A stretch of DNA of 64,000 nt from CBFFRJ01 sp051486985. GTDB taxonomy: Bacteria > Pseudomonadota > Gammaproteobacteria > Enterobacterales > Enterobacteriaceae. Shown here piece after piece: positions 25,063-33,797 of this stretch (position 1 is the stretch's first letter; the number at the start of each line of letters is the position of its first letter). The notes under the pieces are model-generated. The model had not been told where the DNA came from and ran no database searches. It saw nothing but the letters and a program-made list of their open reading frames with translations. A program made the position numbers and the translations under genes. Location of the stretch: the NCBI RefSeq assembly GCF_051486985.1, contig NZ_JAHVDV010000001.1, forward strand, positions 1 through 64,000, in the 5' to 3' direction.

Positions 25063-26112
25063 ATGCCAGTGTTACACAACCGCATCTCTAACGATGAACT
25101 TAAAGCCCGCATGCTTGCAGAAACGGAACCGCGTACCACGGTCTCTTTCTACAAATATTTCACCATTGTGAATCCTCAGAGCACGCGCGACTCACTCTAT
25201 CAGGCCTTCACCAAACTGAATATATTTGGTCGTGTATATTTAGCGCATGAAGGTATCAATGCGCAAATCAGTATTCCTGAAAGCCAGTTACCAGCGCTGC
25301 GCGACTGTCTGGACAGCGTCGACCCTGCCCTGAAAGGGCTGCGTCTTAATATCGCTATCGATGATGACGGGAAGTCGTTCTGGGTGCTGCGCATGAAAGT
25401 GCGTGACCGCATCGTGGCCGATGGCATCGACGATGAAACTTTTGATGCCAGTAACATCGGTGACTATCTGCAGGCCGCAGAGGTTAATGCCATGCTCGAT
25501 GATCCTGATTCCGTGTTCATCGATATGCGTAATCACTATGAGTATGAAGTCGGCCATTTTGAAGGGGCGCTTGAGATACCAGCAGACACCTTCCGCGAGC
25601 AGTTACCGAAAGCGGTCGAAATGATGCAGGAGCATAAAGACAAAAATATTGTCATGTACTGCACTGGGGGCATTCGCTGCGAAAAAGCCAGCGCCTGGAT
25701 GAAGCACAACGGGTTTAACAAGGTTTCGCACATTGAAGGCGGTATTATTGAGTACGCTCGCCGTGCGCGCGAACAGGGGCTACCGGTACGTTTCGTAGGC
25801 AAAAACTTTGTCTTTGACGAGCGGATGGGCGAGCGGATTTCTGATGATGTGATTGCCCACTGCCATCAGTGCGGCACCTCCTGCGACAGTCACACCAACT
25901 GCCGCAATGACGGCTGCCACTTACTGTTTATCCAGTGTCCGGCCTGTGCCGAGAAATATAATGGATGCTGTAGCGAACAGTGCAGTGAAGAGAGCGCCTT
26001 GCCAGAGGAAGAACAACGTCGTCGCCGTGCGGGTCGTGAGAATGGCAATAAAATCTTCAACAAATCCCGGGGCCGTTTGAATACTAAACTGGGTATTCCT
26101 GACCCGGAATAA
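25063..26112 (+). CDS. trhO: tRNA uridine(34) hydroxylase TrhO
   Basis: 349 residues from MPVLHNRISNDELKARML. Eight upstream in-frame codons are excluded because all relatives begin MPVLHN. Makes 5-hydroxyuridine at the wobble base of tRNAs. Central rhodanese domain with VMYCTGGIRCEKASAWM, where the cysteine of CTGGIRC is the active site. A C-terminal cysteine-rich segment (CHQCGTSCDSHTNCRNDGC) follows. Formerly yceA. Confidence 0.95.
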   Translation: MPVLHNRISNDELKARMLAETEPRTTVSFYKYFTIVNPQSTRDSLYQAFTKLNIFGRVYLAHEGINAQISIPESQLPALRDCLDSVDPALKGLRLNIAIDDDGKSFWVLRMKVRDRIVADGIDDETFDASNIGDYLQAAEVNAMLDDPDSVFIDMRNHYEYEVGHFEGALEIPADTFREQLPKAVEMMQEHKDKNIVMYCTGGIRCEKASAWMKHNGFNKVSHIEGGIIEYARRAREQGLPVRFVGKNFVFDERMGERISDDVIAHCHQCGTSCDSHTNCRNDGCHLLFIQCPACAEKYNGCCSEQCSEESALPEEEQRRRRAGRENGNKIFNKSRGRLNTKLGIPDPE

Positions 26113-26119
26113 AGTTCAA

Positions 26120-26152
26120 AGCTGGCCCGTAACCGGGCCAGCTGTTTTATTT
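26120..26152. terminator. Terminator after trhO (near yceI end)
   Basis: AGCTGGCCCG-TTAC-CGGGCCAGCT, a 10-bp perfect stem, followed by GTTTTATTT. The T-run overlaps the yceI stop codon. Confidence 0.8.
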
Positions 26153-26722
26153 CTGCTGTACGCCTTCAACGGAAATGATCAGCTCCACGTCCTGAGAAGC
26201 AGGGCCAAGGTCGGTCTTGATCCCGAAATCCTTCAGCTTGATTTTACCGCTTGCTTCAAAGCCCGCGCGTTTTCCGCCCCAGGGATCGTCTCCCTGACCC
26301 ACCAGCTTCGCATCGAGGGTTACCGGTTTGGTTACGCCATTCAGCGTCAGATTACCGGTAATATCCAGCCCGTCACCGTCCTTTTTCACCTCCGTTGAGG
26401 TGAAGGTAGCCTGTGGGAATTTTGCGACATTGAGAAACTCGCCGCTGCGCAGGTGCTTATCACGCTCGGCATGGTTGGTGTCCAGACTGTTGGTGTTGAT
26501 GGTTACGTTAACTTTATCGGCAGCCGGGTTCGCCTCGTCAAAGGTAAATGTGCCGTCGAAATCTTTGAACGTACCGTACAGCCAGCTATAGCCAAGATGC
26601 TGAATACGGAAGTTAACGAAAGCGTGCTGACCTTCTTTATCAATTTTATAGTCTGCCGCAACCGCAGAACCGGTGGTAAACAGCAGGGCAGAAAGGGCCA
26701 GTCCTGGCAGGATTTTCTTCAT
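26147..26722 (-). CDS. yceI: Periplasmic lipocalin-like protein YceI
   Basis: 191 residues from MKKILPGLALSALLF, with a signal peptide cleaved at AVA-ADYKIDKEG. YceI family beta-barrel that binds polyisoprenoids in related proteins. Blocks FVNFRIQHLGYSWLYGTFKD and TLNGVTKPVTLDAKLVG. 31 upstream codons are excluded. Forms an operon with yceJ, one base away. Base-inducible and osmotically induced in E. coli. Confidence 0.95.
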   Translation of the reverse strand: MKKILPGLALSALLFTTGSAVAADYKIDKEGQHAFVNFRIQHLGYSWLYGTFKDFDGTFTFDEANPAADKVNVTINTNSLDTNHAERDKHLRSGEFLNVAKFPQATFTSTEVKKDGDGLDITGNLTLNGVTKPVTLDAKLVGQGDDPWGGKRAGFEASGKIKLKDFGIKTDLGPASQDVELIISVEGVQQK

Positions 26723-26723
26723 A

Positions 26724-27290
26724 TTATGCTCCAGAGTCAGGGGACGATTTACCCAGCATACGTTTGAGGGTGTCGTCTTTATCAATGAAATGGTGTTTAA
26801 ACGCGGCAAGACCATGCAGCACCGACAACAGCACGACGCTCCAGGCTAACCAGAGATGAATATCGCCCGCAAGATCCGCCTGCGCTCCGGCATCCGCCAG
26901 CGTTGCCGGAACCTCGAACAGGCCAAAGACGCTAATGGGTTTCCCGTCGGCTGTCGAAATCAGGTAGCCGCTGAAAATAATGCCGAACAGCAGCAGATAG
27001 AGCGCGACATGCGCCACCACCGCGCTGACGCGGGTCAGGCGCGAATAGCTTTTCAGAGGCCGGGGTGGGGGAGAGAGATGACGCCAGGCGAGCCGCACGA
27101 CCAGCACCAGCATTAACAAAATACCGATGCTTTTGTGGATTTCGGGTGCCTGATGATACCAGCCATCATAATAACTGAGAGTGACCATCCACAGACCCAG
27201 CGCGAACATGCCATAGACCACCACCGCCACCAGCCAGTGAAGGGCAACAGAAATAGCGCCATAACGAGATGGAGAGTTTCGCAAATGCAT
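26724..27290 (-). CDS. yceJ: Cytochrome b561 family protein YceJ
   Basis: 188 residues from MHLRNSPSRYGAISVALHWL. Four membrane segments with haem-ligand histidines in SVALHWLVAVVVYGMF, EIHKSIGILL, and DIHLWLAWSVVLLSVLHGLA. Likely an electron carrier for quinone or periplasmic redox, possibly paired with YceI. An 18-codon upstream extension is excluded. Confidence 0.93.
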   Translation of the reverse strand: MHLRNSPSRYGAISVALHWLVAVVVYGMFALGLWMVTLSYYDGWYHQAPEIHKSIGILLMLVLVVRLAWRHLSPPPRPLKSYSRLTRVSAVVAHVALYLLLFGIIFSGYLISTADGKPISVFGLFEVPATLADAGAQADLAGDIHLWLAWSVVLLSVLHGLAAFKHHFIDKDDTLKRMLGKSSPDSGA

Positions 27291-27559
27291 TTTTTCAGCC
27301 ACGAAAAGGAATTTTGTTAAATCAAAATGGCGTGAGATAACCAATAAATCAACTTAAAAATTACATTCAATAATAATATTTTTCTTTATTCATTTTTTTT
27401 GAATTTTTGTGACGGGTTATGTTCAGCGTATTCGAGTGTTCTGGCGGGTGGCGACCATTGGTGGCTGTTTTATGGCGGTTTATTGCACGAGGCTGTTGTT
27501 CAAAAAATCTGTCCCAAACTTTTATTTTCTTAAATAAATGTCAATGAGTGTCAGTTTTT
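27291..27559. other. AT-rich spacer upstream of yceJI
   Basis: About 270 bp, strongly AT-rich near 27350-27410 and 27510-27550. It should contain the yceJI promoter. No gene or hairpin recognised. Confidence 0.4.
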
Positions 27560-27676
27560 TCATTCTGCCCAAATAATATAAATTAAGTCAATTAACGCAA
27601 TAACAGACCACAGAATGATATAGAGCATCAGATGTTCTCTGACATTATTCACCACAAACTGAAATAAACGGCGCAT
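27560..27676 (-). CDS. yceO: Small inner-membrane protein YceO
   Basis: 38 residues: MRRLFQFVVNNVREHLMLYI then ILWSVIALIDLIYIIWAE. A basic amphipathic start is followed by one membrane helix. It resembles the C-terminal two-thirds of E. coli YceO (46 aa, '[20 protein letters not shown]'), at the same site between yceJ and solA. GGAGAAG lies four bases before the ATG. Small genes like this are usually missed. Function uncertain; E. coli yceO has been linked to biofilm and acid. Confidence 0.75.
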   Translation of the reverse strand: MRRLFQFVVNNVREHLMLYIILWSVIALIDLIYIIWAE

Positions 27677-27697
27677 GACTTCTCCGGGCTGGAAGCA

Positions 27698-27723
27698 AAA
27701 ATAAAGGCGACCACGGGGTCGCC
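27698..27723 (-). terminator. Terminator of solA
   Basis: Reverse strand GGCGACC-CCGT-GGTCGCC followed by TTTATTTTTG. Confidence 0.8.
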
Positions 27724-27729
27724 CTGAAA

Positions 27730-28848
27730 TTATCCAGCAAAGCGTGCCAGAGAGAATGGCGTTAAATCAAAATTACTGCGCTCACCCCGGGCAAACTGCA
27801 ATGCAATTTCGCCCAGCACCGGGGCGAATTTGAAGCCATGACCACTGAGTCCGGTGATCACCAGCATGTCCGGTTCGCCCGGCACGTTATCGATAATAAA
27901 ATCTTCATCCGGCGAGTTATCGTACGTACAGGCAGCGCCGTAAAGACAGCCACCAATACCCGGTAAAAATTGCCGCAGAAAGCCAAAGCATTCAGAGCCA
28001 TCGGTGGCGATGCTGCCAAAGGGAACCCGCTCGCTGGCCTTTGCAATCAGTTGACCGCCGTTGTGCCTGCCGATTTTGAGTTCATTCTCTTCGGCAGGAA
28101 AGCCGTAATAGTGAGTACCGTCGGGCATTTCTCCCGTGAAGGCCGGGAAGTTATTTTTCTTACTGTAACGGCCATCAGCCTGAAACCAGGCAAACACTTT
28201 ACGTACCGGTTGCACCGGCAGTCCAGGAACGAGTTCAGACACCCAGGTTCCCGCACTGACCAGCAGCTTTTTACCGCTGAACGAGCCTTCGGCGGTTTCA
28301 ATGGTGACCCCTTCTGTAGAGGAGTGCACAGCCGTAACCGGACAGTTGAACAGTTGCGCACAACCGGCCTCCTGCGCCAGCCGAATCCACGTCTTGATAG
28401 CCAGCTCGCTGCGCACGAACCCCGAATCGGCCTCAAATAAACCGATGTAATCTTCCGGCACGGTAATTTCCGGCCAGCGTGCCATCAGCGAGGTCGCGTC
28501 CAGTTTTTCAACGGCAAGGTTCCACTGCCGGGCACTTTGCGCCACGTTTGCGAGGAAGGCGGAGTGTGCCGGGCCGAGGTTTATCACCCCACAACGCTCG
28601 AAAATGGGTTCGCCGCTCTCGGTCGCCAGTTGGTCCCATAATTCCTGAGCCCGTAGCACCAAAGGAACATATCGTTCGCCCTCACCATACGCATGGCGAA
28701 TTAAACGGGTATCGCCGTGATGACTTCCCTCCTGGTGAGGGGGTAAATGGGCATCGGTCATCAGAACCTTCAGGCCAGCGCGTGAGGCATAATAACCGGC
28801 CGCTGCCCCGACAGAGCCGCTACCGACGATGATCAGATCGTATTTCAT
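27730..28848 (-). CDS. solA: N-methyl-L-tryptophan oxidase
   Basis: 372 residues from MKYDLIIVGSGSVGAAAGYY, the FAD-binding GxGxxG start; 37 upstream codons are excluded. Sarcosine-oxidase-like flavoenzyme oxidising N-methyltryptophan. GAACTYDNSPDEDFIID contains the cysteine that binds FAD covalently. SGHGFKFAPVLG closes the FAD domain. Neighbours yceO and bssS as in E. coli. Confidence 0.95.
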   Translation of the reverse strand: MKYDLIIVGSGSVGAAAGYYASRAGLKVLMTDAHLPPHQEGSHHGDTRLIRHAYGEGERYVPLVLRAQELWDQLATESGEPIFERCGVINLGPAHSAFLANVAQSARQWNLAVEKLDATSLMARWPEITVPEDYIGLFEADSGFVRSELAIKTWIRLAQEAGCAQLFNCPVTAVHSSTEGVTIETAEGSFSGKKLLVSAGTWVSELVPGLPVQPVRKVFAWFQADGRYSKKNNFPAFTGEMPDGTHYYGFPAEENELKIGRHNGGQLIAKASERVPFGSIATDGSECFGFLRQFLPGIGGCLYGAACTYDNSPDEDFIIDNVPGEPDMLVITGLSGHGFKFAPVLGEIALQFARGERSNFDLTPFSLARFAG

Positions 28849-28909
28849 GTTGTTCTCCAGCGAATGCGTATTCAGGAGGGTAATTAACCGGGGAGCGTTA
28901 CACAAGATG

Positions 28910-28938
28910 AGAAATAAATAAGGCACCCGATGGGTGCC
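28910..28938 (-). terminator. Terminator of bssS
   Basis: Reverse strand GGCACCC-ATC-GGGTGCC followed by TTATTTATTT. Confidence 0.8.
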
Positions 28939-28964
28939 TGTTGAGTGTATATTGCGCACTATGA

Positions 28965-29219
28965 CTAATGCCTGCGATACTCATTTTCCTGGTATTCGCC
29001 TGACTCTATTTTGGCGATGCCCGCTTCTAATATGGAGATAAACTGACGGGCAACATCTGTCGTTAACCACAACGTCTGACCGACTTCAGCATCCTCGGAA
29101 GCGGGTCTGTTTGGGGTCTGGTAATGCAAGCGCAGCATGAGGGCATCGTAACTGTCCACTGTGCTGATATCCCATCCGACTAAAGGATGGGTTTGAATGA
29201 CTTCATTATTTTTTTCCAT
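28965..29219 (-). CDS. bssS: Biofilm regulator BssS
   Basis: 84 residues from MEKNNEVIQTHPLVGWDIST. A preceding ATG (29220-29222) is possible, but relatives start at MEKNN and GGGGG is better spaced for the second. Small cytosolic protein that affects biofilm through indole and AI-2 signalling in E. coli. Ends IESGEYQENEYRRH. Confidence 0.93.
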   Translation of the reverse strand: MEKNNEVIQTHPLVGWDISTVDSYDALMLRLHYQTPNRPASEDAEVGQTLWLTTDVARQFISILEAGIAKIESGEYQENEYRRH

Positions 29220-29442
29220 CATAACCCCCGTATGGCGTGTTTAAGGACAACGACTTCTGAGGTTCAATGCATGTTTTTGTGAAGCCTTTTCAGTATACCA
29301 ATATTTAACGTATTAGCTCTAAGAAATAACACTCTGCAACATATTTTTCGAATGCATAGATTTTTTTGAACAAGAAAGCGGGAAGTTAAACGTGAATTTT
29401 ATGCAGGTGAGGCAGGAACTACGATTTCTGTACAAAAAAGAG
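29220..29442. other. Intergenic region upstream of bssS
   Basis: About 220 bp, AT-rich, between the dinI terminator and bssS on the same strand. It must hold the bssS promoter. No ORF or strong structure seen. Confidence 0.4.
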
Positions 29443-29466
29443 ACAAAAAAGCCGGGGCGACCCGGC
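29443..29466 (-). terminator. Terminator of dinI
   Basis: Reverse strand GCCGGG-TCGC-CCCGGC-type hairpin (29451-29466) followed by TTTTTTG. Confidence 0.85.
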
Positions 29467-29489
29467 AAGCACAACACAATGAGAATACA

Positions 29490-29735
29490 TTAATCGTGGA
29501 TAAACCAGTCGTCAGCGCTCTCCCAGGTTTCCTGCAAAATTTCACTGACGCGCGCTTTATCTTCTTTTGCTCCCCCCAGCACGGAGAGATTATTTGCCGT
29601 CGCGTAGCGCACAGAGATGGTGTTATCAGTCTGCGGAAACTGGTTATTTAAACGCCGGGATAGTTCTCCCGCCAGGGCATCAATGGCGCCCGGCGGAAGC
29701 GGTGATGTTTTCGCGATAGTGACTTCAATACGCAT
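29490..29735 (-). CDS. dinI: DNA damage-inducible protein I
   Basis: 81 residues from MRIEVTIAKTSPLPPGAIDA; six upstream codons overlap the operator side and are excluded. Small acidic protein that stabilises RecA filaments and tunes SOS and UmuD cleavage. The C-terminal acidic helix EILQETWESADDWFIHD is the RecA-binding segment. A perfect LexA box lies 21 bases upstream. Confidence 0.95.
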   Translation of the reverse strand: MRIEVTIAKTSPLPPGAIDALAGELSRRLNNQFPQTDNTISVRYATANNLSVLGGAKEDKARVSEILQETWESADDWFIHD

Positions 29736-29756
29736 GGCAGCCCCCTTAAGCAATGA

Positions 29757-29772
29757 CTGTATATATATACAG
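29757..29772. promoter_or_regulatory. LexA operator of dinI
   Basis: CTGTATATATATACAG, an exact match to the ideal LexA palindrome CTGT-(AT)4-ACAG, between pyrC and dinI. It predicts tight SOS control of dinI. Confidence 0.95.
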
Positions 29773-29809
29773 TCATCACCGCTGTTTTACAACAGGAGGG
29801 AGTAAAAAT

Positions 29810-30856
29810 TTACTGTTTAACCGTCCAGTGTACGGTTTCACCTGCCAGGAAAGGAATTAATGTGTCGTCGCTAAGGGCGATGGACTCCATGACCGTTGAG
29901 GTTTCCCGCACCAACTCAACATAATCTTCGTTCACCGGCAGACCATAAAAACGCGGGCCGTTGATGGAACAGAACCCTTCGAAATGCGATAAGGCATTCA
30001 TCTCATCAAAGACGGTGGCGTAGCTGGCGAGCGCGGTTGGCGCGTTAAAGCAGCCCGCGCAACCGCAGCTCGTCTCTTTACGATGGCGGGCATGGGGTGC
30101 CGAGTCTGTCCCGAGAAACGCACGCTCAAAGCCACTGGCGACCAGCTCACGCAGCGCCTGTTGATGAGTGTTACGTTTGAGAATGGGCAGGCAATACAGG
30201 TGAGGGCGAACCCCACCGACCAGCATATGGTTGCGGTTAAACAGTAAATGCTGGGGGGTAATGGTCGCCGCCAGCAGTTCGTTCCCCTCGCGCACGTAAT
30301 CGGCAGCGTCTTTCGTCGTGATATGCTCAAAGACCACTTTTAAGCCGGGCAGACGCTGGCGCAACGGTTCCATCACGGTTTCAATAAAGCGCGCTTCACG
30401 ATCAAAGATATCAATCTCTGCATGGGTGACCTCACCGTGGACCAGCAGCGGCATTCCCAGTTTTTCCATACGCTCAAGCACGGGCATGATGGCGTCGATA
30501 CTGGTAACACCGTGGCTGGAGTTGGTGGTGGCGTTTGCCGGATAGAGTTTTGCTGCGGTAAATACCCCGTCATGAAAACCACGTTCGACTTCATCGGCGT
30601 TGAGGCTGTCGGTGAGATAGCAGGTCATGAGTGGCGTGAAATTATGCCCGGCGGGAACGGCATCAAGAATGCGCTGGCGATAAGCTTTTGCCGCTTCCAC
30701 GGTAGTGACCGGTGGTGCCAGATTGGGCATGACAATGGCACGGGCATAGGTATTACTGGTCCAGGGCACTACGGTTTTTAGCATGTCGCCGTCGCGTAAA
30801 TGGACATGCCAGTCATCTGGGCGGCGGATTTTCAAAACCTGGGGTTTAGCTGTCAT
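29810..30856 (-). CDS. pyrC: Dihydroorotase
   Basis: 348 residues. Closes carbamoyl-aspartate to dihydroorotate in pyrimidine synthesis. The zinc ligands are in WHVHLRDGDML (His, His). The carbamylated lysine lies in AAKLYPANATTNS, and further ligands in LVHGEV and VFEHITT. The catalytic aspartate is in LGTDSAPHARH. In E. coli translation start selection at the pyrC promoter responds to CTP; that leader was not resolved here. Confidence 0.97.
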   Translation of the reverse strand: MTAKPQVLKIRRPDDWHVHLRDGDMLKTVVPWTSNTYARAIVMPNLAPPVTTVEAAKAYRQRILDAVPAGHNFTPLMTCYLTDSLNADEVERGFHDGVFTAAKLYPANATTNSSHGVTSIDAIMPVLERMEKLGMPLLVHGEVTHAEIDIFDREARFIETVMEPLRQRLPGLKVVFEHITTKDAADYVREGNELLAATITPQHLLFNRNHMLVGGVRPHLYCLPILKRNTHQQALRELVASGFERAFLGTDSAPHARHRKETSCGCAGCFNAPTALASYATVFDEMNALSHFEGFCSINGPRFYGLPVNEDYVELVRETSTVMESIALSDDTLIPFLAGETVHWTVKQ

Positions 30857-30968
30857 GATAGTGCTCCGGCTGGGTGAGAATCAGTCATTATTGGCTGGTT
30901 TTTGCCGGGCACTAAGCATAAGCGTAATCGTTTCCGTTTGCATCCTTTTCCTGAAGAATGCCTTACGG

Positions 30969-31529
30969 CTAATCCGTCAGAGGAATGATAATCTCACCGG
31001 GTTTAACCTCGATCCCTTTAGCATATTTCCTGGCCAGGGCTTCGCCTTTACTGCTGTCTTCACGCAGTACATAGGCCGGACGCTGGTTGAAATAGTTGCT
31101 CAGAGACTGATTGAGATAAGGCATCAGGGTCTGCAGAATAGACTGCATTTTCTGCGGTTCTACGGTGGCATCAACCACCTCCATCTCATGAAGATAAATG
31201 GCACCCTTTTCTTTATCGAAAACCGGCAGTGCCTTCATTTTCAGTTTCATGGTGGCTTTTTGACTGCCAAACAGTGAATTCATATCGAGACTGGCATCAC
31301 CGGTTAAGGTGATTTTATTCGGCTCTTCGCGACCAATCTCACTGGCCAGATTGCGCAACACAATGTGTGCATCAGCCACGCCCGGCAGACCGACATCCTT
31401 TGCAAAATCATTACGTTTTTGCAGTGCCTGGTTGATCTCCTGTTCGCTGATGCTGTACTGGGTAAGCTGATTGCATCCCACCAGGACGCCGCTCAAAATC
31501 AGTGCGGCGGCAAAAATGACTTTCTTCAT
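30969..31529 (-). CDS. yceB: Lipoprotein YceB
   Basis: 186 residues from MKKVIFAAALILSGVLVGCN, lipobox LVGC with Cys19. DUF1439 family, predicted tubular lipid-binding-like fold. Conserved SLFGSQKATMKLKMKALPVF and EVKPGEIIIPLTD end. 15 upstream codons are excluded. Function unknown. Confidence 0.94.
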   Translation of the reverse strand: MKKVIFAAALILSGVLVGCNQLTQYSISEQEINQALQKRNDFAKDVGLPGVADAHIVLRNLASEIGREEPNKITLTGDASLDMNSLFGSQKATMKLKMKALPVFDKEKGAIYLHEMEVVDATVEPQKMQSILQTLMPYLNQSLSNYFNQRPAYVLREDSSKGEALARKYAKGIEVKPGEIIIPLTD

Positions 31530-31603
31530 TGCGTTCCTCAAATGACACCGGGTTTTCATCCCTGCCCGTAGCATTGAACCAAAGCTCAGGATACTCCAGC
31601 AGA

Positions 31604-31634
31604 TAAAACTGAAAGCGGAAGCCGTAGCTTCCGC
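31604..31634 (-). terminator. Probable terminator of grxB
   Basis: Reverse strand GCGGAAGC-TACG-GCTTCCGC followed by TTTCAGTTTT, a strong stem with a broken T-run. Confidence 0.6.
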
Positions 31635-31642
31635 GGGTGGGA

Positions 31643-32290
31643 TTATATCGCCATTGATGAGAGCAGGTTAATTTGTGTCTGTTTCGCCATGTTATCGCGG
31701 TAATCGGCAACGCGTGTCGGCCAGACGATACCCGCGACCAGTGTCAAATTACGCAGCAGCGGAAAAAGATGAATATCATCTTCAGAGAGTTCACCGTTTA
31801 CCGCGTTCGGCTTAACGATGAGTTTATCCAGTGCGCGTAAGTCATCACTGATGTTTTTAACAAGGCCGGCGGAGTGAGCCATATGCTCGTCAAAGCTGCC
31901 AAGCGTTGCTTCTTTCTTATTAACGAAGTACGTCCTGGCTTGCGGAGTGGCAAATTCATCGAAACGGGAACGGGCAAAACGGGGGATAAGCAAGCGATTT
32001 GCATAACCGTTAACTTTACGTAGCCAGGTTTCCAGGGCCGGATTTGTCGCCCCGGTGAGCAGCGGCTTGCCATCAAGATTATCGACATAATGCACGATAT
32101 CCATGCTTTCCGGCATATAGCGGCTGTCATCTTTTTGCAGGATGGGCGCCATTTTCTGCCCAATCATCCGCGTGGGTGTGGCTTCGTCATCGCTGAGTAA
32201 CACATTGAGTTCGACAGGGATGTTCTTGAGGCCGAAAATCATGCGGGCTTTGATGCAGTACGGGCAGTGATCGTAAATGTAGAGTTTCAC
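31643..32290 (-). CDS. grxB: Glutaredoxin 2
   Basis: 215 residues with a GTG start (32290) preceded by GGAGGAGAAG; a longer upstream frame is spurious. N-terminal thioredoxin-fold domain KLYIYDHCPYCIKARM with the CPYC active site at residues 9-12, then a GST-like all-helical C-terminal domain ending INLLSSMAI. Glutathione-dependent reduction of disulfides and arsenate reductase in E. coli. Downstream of mdtH on the same strand, 64 bases apart. Confidence 0.95.
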   Translation of the reverse strand: MKLYIYDHCPYCIKARMIFGLKNIPVELNVLLSDDEATPTRMIGQKMAPILQKDDSRYMPESMDIVHYVDNLDGKPLLTGATNPALETWLRKVNGYANRLLIPRFARSRFDEFATPQARTYFVNKKEATLGSFDEHMAHSAGLVKNISDDLRALDKLIVKPNAVNGELSEDDIHLFPLLRNLTLVAGIVWPTRVADYRDNMAKQTQINLLSSMAI

Positions 32291-32354
32291 GCTTCTCCTC
32301 CATAGTGGTGGGTCATCACCAAAAAGTATGGAGGAGAATAAAAGTGCTGGCAAA

Positions 32355-33563
32355 TCAGGCTTCGCGTTCCAGTACTGGCGGGTGCATTCGGCGAGAGCCA
32401 AACTGCCAGAGCAGGGCAAAGAAGGTCATAAGCCCGATAAGCGCAAGCATGACCCAGGGCAGCTCTGGCTGGTTAGCGGCTTTTCCGGCATCGAAAAGCC
32501 AGCCACCGCCGGCATAACCGAGCGCACCACCCAGCGCCAGACCCAGGCGGCTAAAGCCCATATAGCTGCCACGGGCACGGGCATCAGCAAGAGCCGCGCT
32601 GAGTGTTTCACGCGCCGGTTCCGCAATGATTGAACCGACATAGAACGTACAAATGAGGGTAAACAACTGTTGCAGGTTGCTGACCATACCAACCGGCAAT
32701 AAGCTGAAGGTCATCAGCAGCAGCCCGGCCATCAGACGGTGTTCAAGTCGAAAGCGTTTTTCACTCCAGCGCGCAACAGGATAAAGCAACGTCAGAGAAA
32801 GGCAGGCCTCAATGGCATACATCCATTTTACCGGGGCAGGGGAGCCGGCAATATCATTCACCATGATGGGCAGCATCAGCATCACCTGCACGGCCAGCAT
32901 GTAATAGCCCGTGAGCGTCAAAACATATGTGACGAAGTGCTTATCCCGCCACACACGCCCTAAACCCTCACGCATCGGGATTTTTGTGGTTGATAATTTC
33001 CAGGCCGGTAGCCACCAGGCGTTAAACGCCGCGCAGAGTACGAAGACGGCTGCGCCGACGGCGCAGACCAGGCGAAAATCATATTGCAGCAACCAGCTGC
33101 CGAGCAGTGCCCCGATAACCGCACCGGCGCTGTCCTGCATCATTAATAGCGAAAAGAAGCGCCCGCGCTGGGAAGGGCGGATAAGTTTCACCACCAGCGC
33201 CGACCGCGGCGGGTCGAACAGCGTGCCGCCAAGGCCAGAGAGAATACAGGAACACCATAAAACCCAGGGGTCCTGAGCGACACCCATGGTAGCGAACCCT
33301 GCCGCACGCATCAGCATACCGGTCACAATCAGCGGCCGGGCACCAAAGCGATCGGCGATCGCGCCGCCAAATACGCCGAGCCCTTGCTGAATAAACTGGC
33401 GCAGGCCAAGGGCAATCCCGACCATTAACGCTGCCCAGCCCAGTTGATCAACAAAGCAAATAGAGATAAGCGGGAAAACGACGAAAAAACCCAGTACAAC
33501 CAGCATATTATCGACAAGCAGGAAATATTTACCCAGGCTCCTGGCCTGTGAGACGCGCGCCAT
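32355..33563 (-). CDS. mdtH: MFS multidrug efflux transporter MdtH
   Basis: 402 residues from MARVSQARSLGKYFLLVDNM with GGGAGGGG just upstream; 27 codons of upstream frame are excluded. Twelve membrane helices and the MFS motif GGAIADRFGARPLIVTGML. Quinolone efflux in E. coli when overproduced. Divergent from rimJ. Confidence 0.94.
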   Translation of the reverse strand: MARVSQARSLGKYFLLVDNMLVVLGFFVVFPLISICFVDQLGWAALMVGIALGLRQFIQQGLGVFGGAIADRFGARPLIVTGMLMRAAGFATMGVAQDPWVLWCSCILSGLGGTLFDPPRSALVVKLIRPSQRGRFFSLLMMQDSAGAVIGALLGSWLLQYDFRLVCAVGAAVFVLCAAFNAWWLPAWKLSTTKIPMREGLGRVWRDKHFVTYVLTLTGYYMLAVQVMLMLPIMVNDIAGSPAPVKWMYAIEACLSLTLLYPVARWSEKRFRLEHRLMAGLLLMTFSLLPVGMVSNLQQLFTLICTFYVGSIIAEPARETLSAALADARARGSYMGFSRLGLALGGALGYAGGGWLFDAGKAANQPELPWVMLALIGLMTFFALLWQFGSRRMHPPVLEREA

Positions 33564-33797
33564 TTCCCCTCCCGGGAAAGTAACAAAAAATGTCATCTCT
33601 ATGATGCCGTTGCGCCGGTGCTTTTCCCATCGCTGAGATGACAATATTTTTTTATCAAAACCGAGCTTTAATTCAGACTTCTCATCGAAAACATCTATGG
33701 CGAGCGAAAATGCAGGTTGTTGTTTTCACAGACTCTCTGCGCAAAGGTATAGTAAAGAGAAAGGGTATAGAGACGTAAACCAAAAGAGAGGGAAAAC

